Shown here in pieces: positions 50,640 to 61,878 of a stretch of DNA of 64,000 nt. Position 1 is the first letter of the stretch, and each line of letters begins with the position of its first letter. Made by a program: the position numbers and the translations under genes. Below the pieces are notes generated by a model. That model saw only the letters and a program-made list of their open reading frames with translations. It ran no database searches and was not told the origin of the DNA. The DNA is from Eriocheir sinensis (Eukaryota > Arthropoda > Malacostraca > Decapoda > Varunidae). The stretch lies in NCBI RefSeq assembly GCF_024679095.1, contig NC_066577.1:628255-692254 (forward strand), given 5' to 3'.

Positions 50640-51200
50640 TTCTCCTTTTCTTCGTCTTCTTTTGCTCCTGCTTCTAAAATAATGAGTTATACATTTCTTT
50701 CCTATATAGAACGTTAAAAAATATTGATGTACATTTTCTACGTTTTTTATCCGCCCTTTATTCCCTTATCAGCCTGGCTTCACATTAATCAGTGCTTCTA
50801 ATTTCAATTCTAAATTATTGTTTTCGGCTTTTCTCATTTTCTCAGCCTCTTTTCACCCACTGTTATTACCCTCATTAACTTTTTTTTTTTAAACATCAAA
50901 ACCCATCCATTTCAACTCGTTCCTTTTATTCCTCATCTTTCTCAAAGTTCTCCTCCTCCTTCTGCTCGTCCTCTTCCTTCTACTCAACGGATCGGAGACT
51001 CACCAATCCCTTCCTATCACTATTCTTTTTTTTATATGTAGCCATCACGCCTTTCCCTCCTCCCTCGCCTCACAAACAAGACAGTGGAGACTGGAGACCA
51101 ATCCCATTTACTGCTCCTCTTAGTAGCCTCTCAGCGTCCTCCCTGGCAATCACGCCTGTCTCTTCTCCCTCGCCCTACAAACAAGAAGACAAGTATAATG
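50640..51200. other. No gene; pyrimidine-rich intron end with short duplication
   Basis: T/C-rich DNA leading to the acceptor at 51231. CACGCCTTTCCCTCCTCCCTCGCC-like sequence (51048) and CACGCCTGTCTCTTCTCCCTCGCC-like sequence (51150), each followed by a CAAACAAG block, form a direct repeat about 100 bp apart. Confidence 0.5.
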
Positions 51201-51233
51201 TCTACCACAACTCCATGTCCTCTCTCCTCCCAG

Positions 51234-51412
51234 CAGCCAAGGAGGAGCTGGTGGAGATCAACGTCGGGGGTCGGGGCGGCGTGCAGGTGGTGACGGACAA
51301 GAACTCGGGCACCAGCTGGCTCCTGATCACTCACGCCACCTCGAGGGACGCCGGAAACTACACGTGCGCGCCCGTGCACGCCACGCCTCGGTGTCCGTCC
51401 ACGTGCTCGACG
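51234..51412 (+). CDS. dpr-like gene, exon encoding second half of Ig2, with a 1-base deletion
   Basis: It reads AKEELVEINVGGRGGVQV, SWLLITHATSRDAGNYTC and APVHAT. RGGV followed by V(T)DK, then the D-A-G-N-Y-T-C signature, is diagnostic of Dpr Ig2. After GCC-ACG-CC (about 51388) the expected final strand SVSVHVLDG is present only in the next frame, so one base is missing. Adding one base also restores the phase-1 exit needed by the next exon (51413 donor GTGGGT). The acceptor is a tandem CAGCAG (51231-51236), allowing a one-codon difference at the start (51234 or 51237). A TTAA-type MITE begins 55 bp past the donor. The change may be an assembly error or a null allele. Confidence 0.83.
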
Positions 51413-51467
51413 GTGGGTGGGCGTGGGCGTGGAGGAAAGAGGGGGAGAGGGTGCATGTGTGTGTAAA

Positions 51468-51798
51468 GCCCCGTTCACACTGTGCCGACTCTTGGCCACG
51501 ACAACCCACGACTCTAGGGTACACGAGGTCTTGGGTGTTGATGTGAAAAGGTCGGGCATGTCTTGAAAGAGGTCTTGAGACTGTTGCCGAATGCTGCGCC
51601 GACGTCGTAACGGGAGTCTGGAGTCGTGAGGGTTAGCATGACATGCTGGCAACTAGTTGGCCGAATATCCCAGACAGTCGGCAAGACACCAAAACCCCAA
51701 TAAAACCTTCCCCCCTTCTTGGAGCGTGGGAACCAACTTGTCAAATGGAAAAGTCGCTAGGCTGTCGTGGCCCAGAGTCGGCACAGTGTGAACAGGGC
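51468..51798. mobile_element. TTAA-type MITE, copy C
   Basis: Starts GCCCCGTTCACACTGTGCCG and ends CGGCACAGTGTGAACAGGGC. The right flank is TTAA (51799-51802); the left is TAAA (51464-51467), presumably a mutated TTAA. Interior nearly identical to copy A (27423-27754). Inserted 55 bp inside the intron after the Ig2 exon donor. Confidence 0.8.
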
Positions 51799-51973
51799 TT
51801 AAGGAGAGGTGTAGTAAGTTGGAAGGTGAGGAAGGTGTGTATGAGGGGGAGGGTTCATATTTTTGTTTTCTATCTGATTTAGTGTTACTTTTCTACCTTT
51901 GTTTAACGTTATATATTTCTCCCCTCAGCATTTCTTCCCGCTATCTTTTTTCCAAGGCCAGATTTCTTCTGCC

Positions 51974-52846
51974 CTGTGTGACCTACTACTGCTGCCTTAC
52001 TCTCACCTACTATTACTATTTGTTCCCTGTGTGACCTACTACTGCTGCCTTACTCTCACCTACTATTACTATTTTTCCCTGTGTGACCTACTACTGCTGC
52101 TACTGCTGCCTTACTCTCACCTACTATTACTATTTGTTCCCTGTGTGACCTACTACTGCTGCCTTACTCTCACCTACTATTACTATTTGTTCCCTGTGTG
52201 ACCTACTGCTGCCTTACTCTCACCTACTATTACTATTTGTTCCCTGTGTGACCTACTACTGCTGCCTTACTCTCACCTACTATTACTATTTGTTCCCTGT
52301 GTGACCTACTACTGCTGCCTTACTCTCACCTACTATTACTATTTGTTCCCGGTGTGACCTACTGCTGCCTTACTCCCACCTACTATTACTATTTGTTCCT
52401 GTGTGACCTACTACTGCTGCCTTACTCTCACCTACTATTACTATTTGTTCCTGTGTGACCTACTACTGCTGCTGCTGCCTTACTCTCACCTACTATTACT
52501 ATTTTTCCCTTTGTGAACTACAACTGCTGCCTTACTCTCACCTACTATTACTATTTGTTCCCTGTGTGACCTACTACTGCCTTACTCTCACCTACTATTA
52601 CTATTTGTTCCCTGTGTGACCTACTACTGCTGCCTTACTCTCACCTACTATTACTATTTGTTCCCTGTGTGACCTACTACTGCTGCTGCTGCCTTACTCT
52701 CACCTACTATTACTATTTTTCCCTGTGTGACCTACTACTGCTGCTGCTGCCTTACTCTCACCTACTATTACTATTTGTTCCCTGTGTGACCTACTACTGC
52801 TGCTGCTGCCTTACTCTCAGCTACTATTACTATTTTTCCCCACTCT
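51974..52846. repeat. 53-bp minisatellite, about 16 copies
   Basis: Unit of 53 bp: CCTGTGTGACCTACTACTGC, TGCCTTACTCTCACC, TACTATTACTATTTGTTC in order. Copies vary by loss or gain of CTG triplets. It lies in the last dpr intron. Tyr/Leu/Cys frames across it are artefacts. Confidence 0.95.
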
Positions 52847-53081
52847 TCTATCTTGTTTCTGTTCTTCGTGTGGCTGTACGAGATCTTGCTATGGGAAGAA
52901 AATATCATAAAATCCTTCCTTCCCGAACGTTATGTATTCCGTATCATTCATTCTTCGTTGTTCTGTTTCAATTATCTTAGTTCTATTTATTTCGTTCACT
53001 ATTAGTTTTTCGTTTTCTTTTCAATATTCGTTATCTCTCATGATCACTATTTGTTCTCTTTCTCTCACTATTCGTGTGTAC

Positions 53082-53260
53082 TACTGGCCACTTGCAGACT
53101 CCTTACTTTCTTGTCTTTATGTTATCTCCTTTTTGGTCTTTAAAACACTAATTCTTCCTTTCCTCATCAGTCATACTCCTTACCGGCCACTTGCAGACTC
53201 CTCATGTTGTAATGGAATCTCCTTGTGGTCTTTAAAACAATCCTTCCTTTCCCCACCGCT
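53082..53260. repeat. Two-copy tandem duplication of about 92 bp
   Basis: TGGCCACTTGCAGACTCCTT...GGTCTTTAAAACACTAATTC and CGGCCACTTGCAGACTCCTC...GGTCTTTAAAACAATCCTTC are consecutive copies just before the last dpr exon. Confidence 0.75.
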
Positions 53261-53292
53261 GCGTGCCCTTGATCCCCGTTCCTTTCCCCCAG

Positions 53293-53512
53293 AAGAGGCT
53301 CCAGCCGAGCTCCAAAACGACCCCCAGCCGAGCCGGGCCCAGACGTCCACCCAAGGAACGCCAGGCCTTCCGCTGCTCCTGCTGGGGCCTCACCGTCTGC
53401 TGGGGCGCGACAGGACGAGAACGTGGTGCCTCTGGGTTCTCCTGGCTGCCTGTCTAGGGTTCTCCAGCGCCGTCAGGGGTACGAGTGGCCTTCAGGACGT
53501 CTCTCAGACTAG
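53293..53512 (+). CDS. dpr-like gene, probable C-terminal tail exon
   Basis: After acceptor TTTCCCCCAG (to 53292), in phase 1, it reads GEEAPAELQNDPQPSR, which resembles the GEHPAAMQ that follows Ig2 in Dprs. Then come GLPLLLLGPHRLLG and a hydrophobic segment WCLWVLLAACLGFSS of GPI-signal or membrane-tail type. No stop follows at once: the frame stays open into the 27-bp minisatellite. The end given (53512) is a possible donor, GTAAGG at 53513, and is a guess. Under the deletion frame of the previous exon this exon would instead read KRLQPSSKTTP and stop at 53457. Confidence 0.6.
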
Positions 53513-53689
53513 TAAGGAAGCCAAGGCATTGTTGAAAGTCGCCGCGAGGGAGGAAGGTGGTTTGCGGATATCCTTTGCTTCTACACTTCCTCCTCTTCTC
53601 TCTTTGCATCCTACACTTCATTCTCGTCTTCCCCATCCTTCATCTGATACACTCCACCCTTCTCTTCATCGATGGAATCCTACACTACC

Positions 53690-53840
53690 TCTTCCTTTTC
53701 TTCCTCCTCCTCCTCCTCCTCCTCCTCCTCTCGCAGGCACCACGACAAAGCACTCAGTTCCGACGCCCACGTGCTTTGATCTAACCCCCTCCACTTCCTC
53801 CTCCTCTTCTTCCTCCTCCTCCTCCTCCTCCTGCCGTTTC
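53690..53840. repeat. (TCC)n tracts
   Basis: TCC triplet runs at 53703-53730 and 53797-53830. The minus strand is Glu-rich as an artefact. Confidence 0.9.
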
Positions 53841-53984
53841 CTCACCCACGCTTCCTGCACCCCTCCACGCCTTCCGCCCTCAGCTCTAGTCCAGGGCGGG
53901 GCGTGGGAAGCGAGGCGCGGGGGACGTAACGGCGCGTTGGTTGTATTGGTTGTCTGCGGTGATGTGGTGGAGTTGTGTTGCTGT

Positions 53985-56053
53985 GGTTGTGCTGCGGCGG
54001 TGTGCTGGTGCGGGTGTGTTGCGGCGGTGTGTTGGTGCGGGTGTGTTGCGGCGGTGTGTTGGTGCGGGTGTGTTGCGGCGGTGTGCTGGTGCCGGTGTGT
54101 TGCGGCGGTGTGTTGGTGCGGGTGTGTTGCGGCGGTGTGTTGGTGCGGGTGTGTTGCGGCGGTGTGCTGGTGCGGGTGTGTTGCGGCGGTGTGTTGCGGC
54201 GGTGTGTTGCGGCGGTGTGCTGGTGCGAGTGTGTTGCGGCGGTGTGCTGGTGCGGGTGTGTTGCGGCGGTGTGTTGCTGGGGTTGTGTTGCGGCGGTGTG
54301 TTGGTGCGGGTGTGTTGCGGCGGTGTGTTGGTGCGGGTGTGTTGCGGCGGTGTGTTGGTGCGGGTGTGTTGCGGCGGTGTGTTGGTGCGGGTGTGTTGCG
54401 GCGGTGTGCTGGTGAGTGTGTGTTGCGGCGGTGTGCTGGTGCGGGTGTGTTGCGGCGGTGTGTTGGTGCGGGTGTGTTGCGGCGGTGTGTTGGTGCGGGT
54501 GTGTTGCGGCGGTGTGTTGGTGCGGGTGTGTTGCGGCGGTGTGTTGGTGCGGGTGTGTTGCGGCGGTGTGTTGGTGCGGGTGTGTTGCGGCGGTGTGTTG
54601 GTGCGGGTGTGTTGCGGCGGTGTGTTGGTGCGGGTGTGTTGCGGCGGTGTGTTGGTGCGGGTGTGTTGCGGCGGTGTGTTGGTGCGGGTGTGTTGCGGCG
54701 GTGTGTTGGTGCGGGTGTGTTGCGGCGGTGTGTTGGTGCGGGTGTGTTGCGGCGGTGTGTTGGTGCGGGTGTGTTGCGGCGGTGTGTTGGTGCGGGTGTG
54801 TTGCGGCGGTGTGTTGGTGCGGGTGTGTTGCGGGGGTGTGTTGGTGCGGATGTGTTGCGGCGGTGTGTTGGTGCGGGTGTGTTGCGGCGGTGTGTTGGTG
54901 CGGGTGTGTTGCGGCGGTGTGTTGGTGCGGGTGTGTGTGGCGGTGGTGTGTTGGTGCGGGTGTGTTGCGGCGGTGTGTTGGTGCGGGTGTGTTGCGGCGG
55001 TGTGTTGGTGCGGGTGTGTTGCGGCGGTGTGTTGGTGCGGGTGTGTTGCGGCGGTGTGTTGGTGCGGGTGTGTTGCGGCGGTGTGTTGGTGCGGGTGTGT
55101 TGCGGCGGTGTGTTGGTGCGGGTGTGTTGCGGCGGTGTGTTGGTGCGGGTGTGTTGCGGCGGTGTGTTGGTGCGGGTGTGTTGCGGCGGTGTGTTGGTGC
55201 GGGTGTGTTGCGGCGGTGTGTTGGTGCGGGTGTGTTGCGGCGGTGTGTTGGTGCGGGTGTGTTGCGGCGGTGTGTTGGTGCGGGTGTGTTGCGGCGGTGT
55301 GTTGGTGCGGGTGTGTTGCGGCGGTGTGTTGGTGCGGGTGTGTTGCGGCGGTGTGTTGGTGCGGGTGTGTTGCGGCGGTGTGTTGGTGCGGGTGTGTTGC
55401 GGCGGTGTGTTGGTGCGGGTGTGTTGCGGCGGTGTGTTGGTGCGGGTGTGTTGCGGCGGTGTGTTGGTGCGGTGTGTTGCGGCGGTGTGTTGGTGCGGGT
55501 GTGTTGCGGCGGTGTGTTGGTGCGGGTGTGTTGCGGCGGTGTGTTGGTGCGGGTGTGTTGCGGCGGTGTGTTGGTGCGGGTGTGTTGCGGCGGTGTGTTG
55601 GTGCGGGTGTGTTGCGGCGGTGTGTTGGTGCGGGTGTGTTGCGGCGGTGTGTTGGTGCGGGTGTGTTGCGGCGGTGTGCTGGTGCGGGTGTGTTGCGGCG
55701 GTGTGTTGGTGCGGGTGTGTTGCGGCGGTGTGTTGGTGCGGGTGTGTTGCGGCGGTGTGTTGGTGCGGGTGTGTTGCGGCGGTGTGTTGGTGCGGGTGTG
55801 TTGCGGCGGTGTGTTGGTGCGGGTGTGTTGCGGCGGTGTGTTGGTGCGGGTGTGTTGGTGCGGTGTGTTGGTGCGGCGGTGTGTTGGTGCGGGTGTGTTG
55901 CGGCGGTGTGTTGGTGCGGGTGTGTTGCGGCGGTGTGTTGGTGCGGGTGTGTTGCGGCGGTGTGTTGGTGCGGGTGTGTTGCGGCGGTGTGTTGGTGCGG
56001 GTGTGTTGCGGCGGTGTGTTGGTGCGGGTGTGTTGCGGCGGTGTGTTGCGGGG
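53985..56053. repeat. 27-bp GC-rich minisatellite, roughly 75 copies
   Basis: Unit composed of GTGTTGCGGCGGTGTG and TTGGTGCGGGT blocks, 27 bp in total. A few shortened units lie near 54180-54290, 54940, 55470 and 55860. All six frames of the unit lack stop codons, so open frames of 590 to 1070 codons arise on both strands with no evidence of coding. It starts about 470 bp past the last dpr exon. The plus strand is G-rich throughout. Confidence 0.96.
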
Positions 56054-56149
56054 CGTGAAGAGGAAAACTTTGCATCTATCGTGTGTGTTGTCCCTCCTCC
56101 CTCATGCAGGTGTAAAAATGTGTTGCTCTTTCCTGCTCTCTTGATCACG

Positions 56150-56150
<1 letters not shown>

Positions 56151-56192
<42 letters not shown>

Positions 56193-56380
56193 CTAACTAA
56201 CTAACTAACTAACTATGTACAAATTTTAAGGTCGTGTGTACAGTAAATTCATCAGTGTGTACCTTTCCACTCCATCATCCAGTCACATGAATACATACAT
56301 ACATACACACATACATCATACATACATACATACATACATACATACATACATCATACATACATACATACATACATACATAA
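56151..56380. repeat. (CA)n, (ACTA)n and (CATA)n microsatellites
   Basis: CA run 56151-56188, AACT repeats to 56214, CATA repeats at 56291-56379 with interruptions. Confidence 0.95.
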
Positions 56381-56579
56381 AGTCCCTAGCCAGGCAGAGC
56401 GATATAGACGGAAAGAGAGAACGGAAAATCACGTATAATTTGGTTTTGATTTTTTTTTTTCGTAAACATACACTTGATAATGAGACGCATATCACACGTT
56501 TTTTTTTTTTCACTTGTCGCTCTAAAAGTGTGGAAAAAAGTGGACGTAAACAAGAGATTTTAAATCTAAATGATAAAAC

Positions 56580-58080
56580 GATGAATGTCAAGAAACGTTA
56601 ATGATAAAAAGAGTGGACGAGGAAAAGGTTATGAAAGAGAAAAAAAGTGAGAACGAGAAAAAAGTGTTTGACAAATAAAAGGTTAATGATAAGTTGAGAA
56701 TAAGAGAAAAGAAATGTGTGGAAACTGACGAATGATTGAAAAGATGCTTAATTAAGGGAAAAAATGATGTGAAAGGTAAAATATACAAAATAATGTATAC
56801 AGAAGAAAACTTAGTGATTGATGAAAAGATTGATGAGAAAAAGATGGACGATGAAACAGGTGACGGAGTGATAGAAAAGACTGACAGAAAAAAAATGGAC
56901 AAATGAGGGAAAAGGTGAACGAGGAAAAAAAATGGATCACAGCAGAGGAAAATTGAAAGGCAACAGAAAAAATCGAAAATAAAATCGAGAATGCGTAAGT
57001 AAAAAGTAAAAAAAAAAAGGAATAAAAGTGGAAACTAGAAGGGAAGACTGTGCTGGGATGAAATTAAAGAGCAAATGTGATCAATTATTCTCTGTTTTGT
57101 GGAAATGCGATACAAATGGAAAGAGTGCAAAAAAAGGATACTGAAACTCATAAAAATGGAGGATGTGAGTATCAGAAGAACGTAAACATCGAATGAGAAA
57201 AAGGAATGAGTCAACTAGAATTACTACCGTAAGGTTGAAATAAAACTGAAAAAAAGAAAAAGATGAAAAATGATGACGACTGAAAAAATATTGAAAAAAA
57301 TGGCATGATTGAAAATTATCGAAAAATATGAACTTCAGAAAAGGAGTGAGCAATAATTGTCAAGAAAACGTATAAAATTCAAAGAAAAAACAATAAGATA
57401 TCATTGAGGAAAAATGTGCGTATATAGAATTCAACTGTTATTGTGACCAATGATTCTTAACTTTGTGAAAATGAGATAAAGATGAACAATATAATGAACG
57501 ATTTAAAGTTATGAAATGAGAATTTGTAAAAAAAAATGGTAATGTTAGGACTGACTCGATTTCTGAAACTTTGACAAATGAAAATATGTAAAAAAAAACC
57601 GGGAAACTTACGCAAAAGGAAAGTGAAAAGCATATATGAAGACATTTTAAAGAAAATAAAAGAAGAAATAGATAAAATTCTCAAGGGGAAAAATGTGCAA
57701 ATATTGAATCGGGCTTAATAATGTGTAAAAAGTTTCTCGTCCTTGTGGAAGTGCGAGAGATGAAAAAAAGAGGACTGACACTCACACAGAAAAAAAGCAG
57801 ATAAAGTTAAACTGTTAAGACGATCAGTGACTCACTCTCTGTTGGTGGAGATGCGATAAAGATAAAAAAAAAGAATGAAGTTGTTAGTCGGAGTATGCTG
57901 ACGAATTCCTTGTTCTCGGATCCTTCGCGATTTCTGATAAACAATGAAATAAAACAGGAGGAAAAAGATTCATCAAGTGCTTTGTACATTAATCGTCGAC
58001 GCTGTGATCCATTAGAGAGTAAAACCAAAACGGCGAGATAATAATAAAAGAAAATTACCAAATGGATGAGTTACCGTTAG
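56580..58080. repeat. A-rich purine region with a degenerate dispersed repeat
   Basis: Plus strand A/G-biased. A loose motif (AATGATTCTC or TATTCTC, then TTTGTGGAAATGCGATAAA, then GATGAA) recurs near 57090, 57450, 57735 and 57830, suggesting a decayed tandem repeat. No gene. Confidence 0.5.
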
Positions 58081-58146
58081 CAATTATTCATTTTCTATTA
58101 AGTGATTTCTGTGGGAGGGAAAATGTGAAAGAAAATTAGCGGGTTG

Positions 58147-58152
<6 letters not shown>

Positions 58153-58206
<54 letters not shown>
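58153..58206. repeat. (TC)n microsatellite
   Basis: Pure CT run. Confidence 0.97.
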
Positions 58207-58211
<5 letters not shown>

Positions 58212-58271
58212 CTGAATACACATAGGCTACACACAATATCGTTTTAAAATATGCATCCTTCCTCCTTATCA

Positions 58272-58740
58272 ATAATAATAACAATAATAATAATAATAGG
58301 TTTATTAATGTAAGGCAGCCGTATGGCTGAGAACATACAAATAAAAATTACAAGAAACTAATAGTAAAAGGCTACACTAGAGGGAGGGAGAGGGTGGGGG
58401 GTGGTTTGGGAGAGCTAAAAATAGAGACATAAGGGAAAGGGAGGGTGGTGTGAAGGGGGCACTTAGAGGGGTAGCGGCGAGGTGCTAATCTCCACCGCGG
58501 CTCTTTGGGAATATGACTGTCACTGGGCATTGTTTAGCATCCGCACCATCGCGGGCACTGCGCTACGTTTGTAACGGTCGGTTCGCGGCGCTCTGAAGGG
58601 GTTGAGTTTGTTGTGGTGTCTGGTGAAGCGGGTGGGAGGAGGCGCGTCGGGTGGCAGGAGGTGGCGGTGGCGAGGATGAAGAAGCAGGGAGATTCCGAGT
58701 TTTTTTGAGGGCGTCCTGGTGCTTGTCAGAGAGCCTCGGG
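58272..58740 (-). mobile_element. 3' end of a LINE with ATT-type tail
   Basis: On the minus strand a local frame reads RFTRHHNKLNPFRAPRTDRY, then KRSAVPAMVRMLNNAQ-stop (about 58529). This is like the C-terminal segment (F.xSFVPRTIRLWN) of CR1/RTE-like ORF2 proteins. Past a C-rich stretch it ends in AATAAACCTATTATTATT, a polyadenylation signal plus a short tandem tail (58272-58302 on plus). Upstream parts are missing. Confidence 0.55.
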
Positions 58741-58754
58741 AGACTCAGGGTGGC

Positions 58755-59060
58755 CAGGGCATTGTCGTAGGTGTGGTAGTCCTCCTCGTGCTCCTCCTTC
58801 TCCTCGTGCTCCTCCTCCTCACCTCCTCTCTCCTTCTCCTCCTCCTCCTCCTCCTCCTCCTCCTACACCCGCTCCCCGAAACTACCATTCTCTCCTTCCC
58901 TCTCCTCATGTTCCTACTTTTCTACATACTGACTCTTCTTCCTCCTTCTTCCCTTTCCCTACGTCTCTATCTTCCTCTCCTTTTTCTCCGTCACTCTGTC
59001 CCTACTTCTTCTCTTTTTGTCTTTCCTCCTCCTCTTCTTCCTCCTCTTGTTCCTCTTTGA
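58755..59060. repeat. (TCC)n and pyrimidine-rich tract
   Basis: CTCCTC repeats at 58777-58866, then C/T-rich sequence. No gene. Confidence 0.85.
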
Positions 59061-59099
59061 AACTGTGGTGTTCAAGGACTCTCACTGCCATGGAAAGAG

Positions 59100-59417
59100 G
59101 AACCGTTGGAAGAAAGAAGAAACCAAAGAGGCAGACAGAAAAGGAGGAGGGAGAGCAGGAGGAGGAGGAGGTGGAGGAGGAGGAGGAGAGAGGGAGGGGG
59201 GTAAAGGGAATGGGGCGAAGGAAAAAGGCAGTGAAGAGAAAGCTGGAAAGATGGAGAGAGAGAAGAGGGGTAGATGTAGAGGAGTAGAAGGGAGGAGAAA
59301 CTGGAGAAAAGTTGGAGGAAGTGAGGAGAGGAAACAAAACTGAGGAGAGAATAAAAAAAAGAGGAAGATAAGGAGGAATGAAGGTAGGGAAAAGTAGAGG
59401 AAGAATGGAGCAAAGGA

Positions 59418-59506
<89 letters not shown>

Positions 59507-60640
59507 TTATTTTCTTATAAAAAATTAAAAACTATTAAGGAAAGAAAAGAAGGAAAGAAAGGGAAGAGAGAATGAGAAATAAGTGGAGGAAAAGTACGAG
59601 AAAGAAATGAGATATAATGAAGCTGGCAGGGAGGAGCGGATGGGAGGAAAAGTAGTATCGGGAGATGAAGAATGAAGAGAAAATGAAGGAAGGACGAAGC
59701 AGCTAACATGAAAAAGGCGAAACAAAAAAAAATGAGAGGGAAGAGAACAAGAACATGAAAATAAAATTGAAGGGAAGATGGAGGAGTGAAAAAGAAGGAA
59801 TAACCAAAGTGAAAAGAAGGAAAAAACGGGAAGAAATGAGCAAGAGGACAACAATACAGACAGATGAAAAATTATATTAAACTCGAAAGAAAAACAAACT
59901 AATTATGAAAAGAACTGGAGTGTGAACACAAAACAATTAAGTTAGTGAGAAGGTATTAGGAAAAAAAGAAAAACTATACAAAATACAATACACAGAAGAG
60001 TGAGAAGAAGAAAATGGAATGACGATGATAGAAATAAAAGACAAAACCGTGAACAGATATACACCGAGAAAAGAAGAGCAACGGCGATAAAAAGATAAAC
60101 AAGGCAAAATGTAAAGAAAAAAAATGTGGAAGAAGAAGAAGAGGAAGAGGTTGAAGATGAGAAGGAAAAAGGCAGTAAGGAGGTGGATTAAGGAAGGTAA
60201 AGGAACACAGAGGAAGCGAGATACTGAGAAAAAGCTAACCAATAGAATATACAGAAAGTTAGGAAAAAGAAAAGGATATGTGGTAAAGGAGTAACACGCA
60301 CAAAGGAATTCAGAAAATAAAGGAAAGAAGAAGGGATACAGAGAAAAAGAAAAGAGAGTGTGAAAGAAATCCTGAAATACCTGTGAATCCCTGAGGAAAA
60401 GATCAATGGTGTGGAAGCGGAGGAGGGGAAAGAAGAGAAAGGAGAGGAGATCAAGGAGGGGAATCGGAAAGGAGGTGGAAGAAGAGTGAAAGAGACGCGT
60501 AAAAAAAAAAAAGATATGGAGATACTGGAAAAGGAAGAGGCAAAGAAGAAGAGGAAGATAAAGAATAGAAGGAAGAGGAGGAGGTGGAGGAGGTGGAGGA
60601 AGAAGATTAAAGAGACAAAATTTGATATCACATGAGGAGA
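59100..60640. repeat. Polypurine tract with (AG)n
   Basis: A/G-rich plus strand with GGA repeats at 59155-59190, a pure (AG)n at 59422-59501 and GAAGAGGAAG repeats to 60605. Phe/Ser-rich minus-strand frames are artefacts. Confidence 0.88.
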
Positions 60641-60664
60641 GGATTGTGTTAGTATGTGAATATG

Positions 60665-60758
60665 TGTGTGTGTGTATGTGTGTGTGTGTGTGTGTGTGTT
60701 GCGTCTCACTTCCCTGATTGATGAACTGTGCTTATTGTGTGTGTGTGTGTGTGTGTGT

Positions 60759-60804
<46 letters not shown>
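60665..60804. repeat. (GT)n and (GA)n microsatellites
   Basis: GT runs at 60665-60700 and 60738-60759, the second followed by a GA run at 60763-60804. (TC)n follows at 60937-60970. Confidence 0.95.
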
Positions 60805-60805
<1 letters not shown>

Positions 60806-60931
60806 GGGCTTGAAATATTAAAAATAATCGATTCTGCAAAACTAAGTGAATTGAAACAAATGGAAATGTTACGCTCGTGAACATGATTCTTCGAACGATT
60901 TCGTTCTTTTTTCGCACACGATTTGTTAAAC

Positions 60932-60974
<43 letters not shown>

Positions 60975-60975
<1 letters not shown>

Positions 60976-61500
60976 AAGCGCTCAAGGGGAAGAAAAGAAA
61001 GCGGAAGAGTAAAGGAGAGAAGGAACATGCCAAGAAGAAAAGGAAGAGCGGTGACGAACACTGAAGCGAGGCAAATAAAGAATGTTCACGCAACTTGAAG
61101 GAACAGGTGAAGGAGTGAAGGGAAAATGATTAAGAAAATAAGAGGAAGGAGAAACAACAATATGAAGGAAATATTGAAAGGTGTCAAATAAATTAAAAAA
61201 AAATATGAAAGCAACTCAAAATGAATAATAGATTTTAAAAGTCAGAAAGGTTAGGAAAAAAGAAAGTAATGGCCGGAACGAAAAATGGAAACGTGTCAGT
61301 CGAACACAAGAACAGACCTGTGAAAAACTCACCATTGAAACTTAATTAGAAGAGAGAAAGGCAGAAACACTAAGAGGAAAAAAGAGGGAAAAATGATAAG
61401 AATGAAATTAGAAAAGAGTCAATAAATGTATGAATAATTAAACAAAGAAACGGAATAAAGAAATATAAGTAAATACAAGATGAACACACGCAATAAATAT
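60975..61500. other. A-rich purine sequence, no gene
   Basis: No coding or RNA feature recognised. Confidence 0.55.
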
Positions 61501-61588
61501 TAGGGAGATGTGAAAACGAGGGAATATTTTCAGGTCCAGCGTCATTACATACTCGTTTTGTTATAATTATGTGTTCTCCATATTTGAT

Positions 61589-61878
61589 AGGCTAGTGTCA
61601 CACATTCACGATCTTGACTCGACGTTAGAAAATGTCACGCTGCCAGACGTACGTTAAAATCATCGTAAATAGATCCCCTAAAATGTCGATCATTGCCGAC
61701 GTCGAAACGACGTTGTCGAGACGTTGCTGAGAGGGACATCCAACGGTGATTGTTTACTGCCGACGGTGGCAGATGTCGGGAAGGGCGCTGAGTGTTTAGA
61801 AATTTCCAAAAGTGTCGGCGTGTGACCTGACGTCGGGAGGCGTCGAGAGTCAAGATCGTGAATGTGTGACACTTGCCT
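61589..61878. mobile_element. MITE with TIRs of about 36 bp
   Basis: The left end AGGCTAGTGTCACACATTCA (61589) continues with CGATCTTGACTCGACG. It is matched in inverted order by 61841-61878, ending ACATGTGTGACACTT-like then GCCT, with one mismatch and a two-base indel. The interior holds CGACGTCG-rich blocks (GCCGACGTCGAAACG, GACGTCGGGAGGCGTCG). No target duplication is evident. About 290 bp, noncoding. Confidence 0.75.

Noticed and set aside
53985..56053. CRISPR-like array
   Set aside because: Contiguous 27-bp units without unique spacers, in an animal genome.
53842..56200. Open frames of 594-1070 codons on both strands (Thr/Pro/His-rich or Val/Cys/Gly-rich)
   Set aside because: They are six-frame readings of a 27-bp stop-free minisatellite. 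Only the first about 70 codons after 53293 resemble a protein family.
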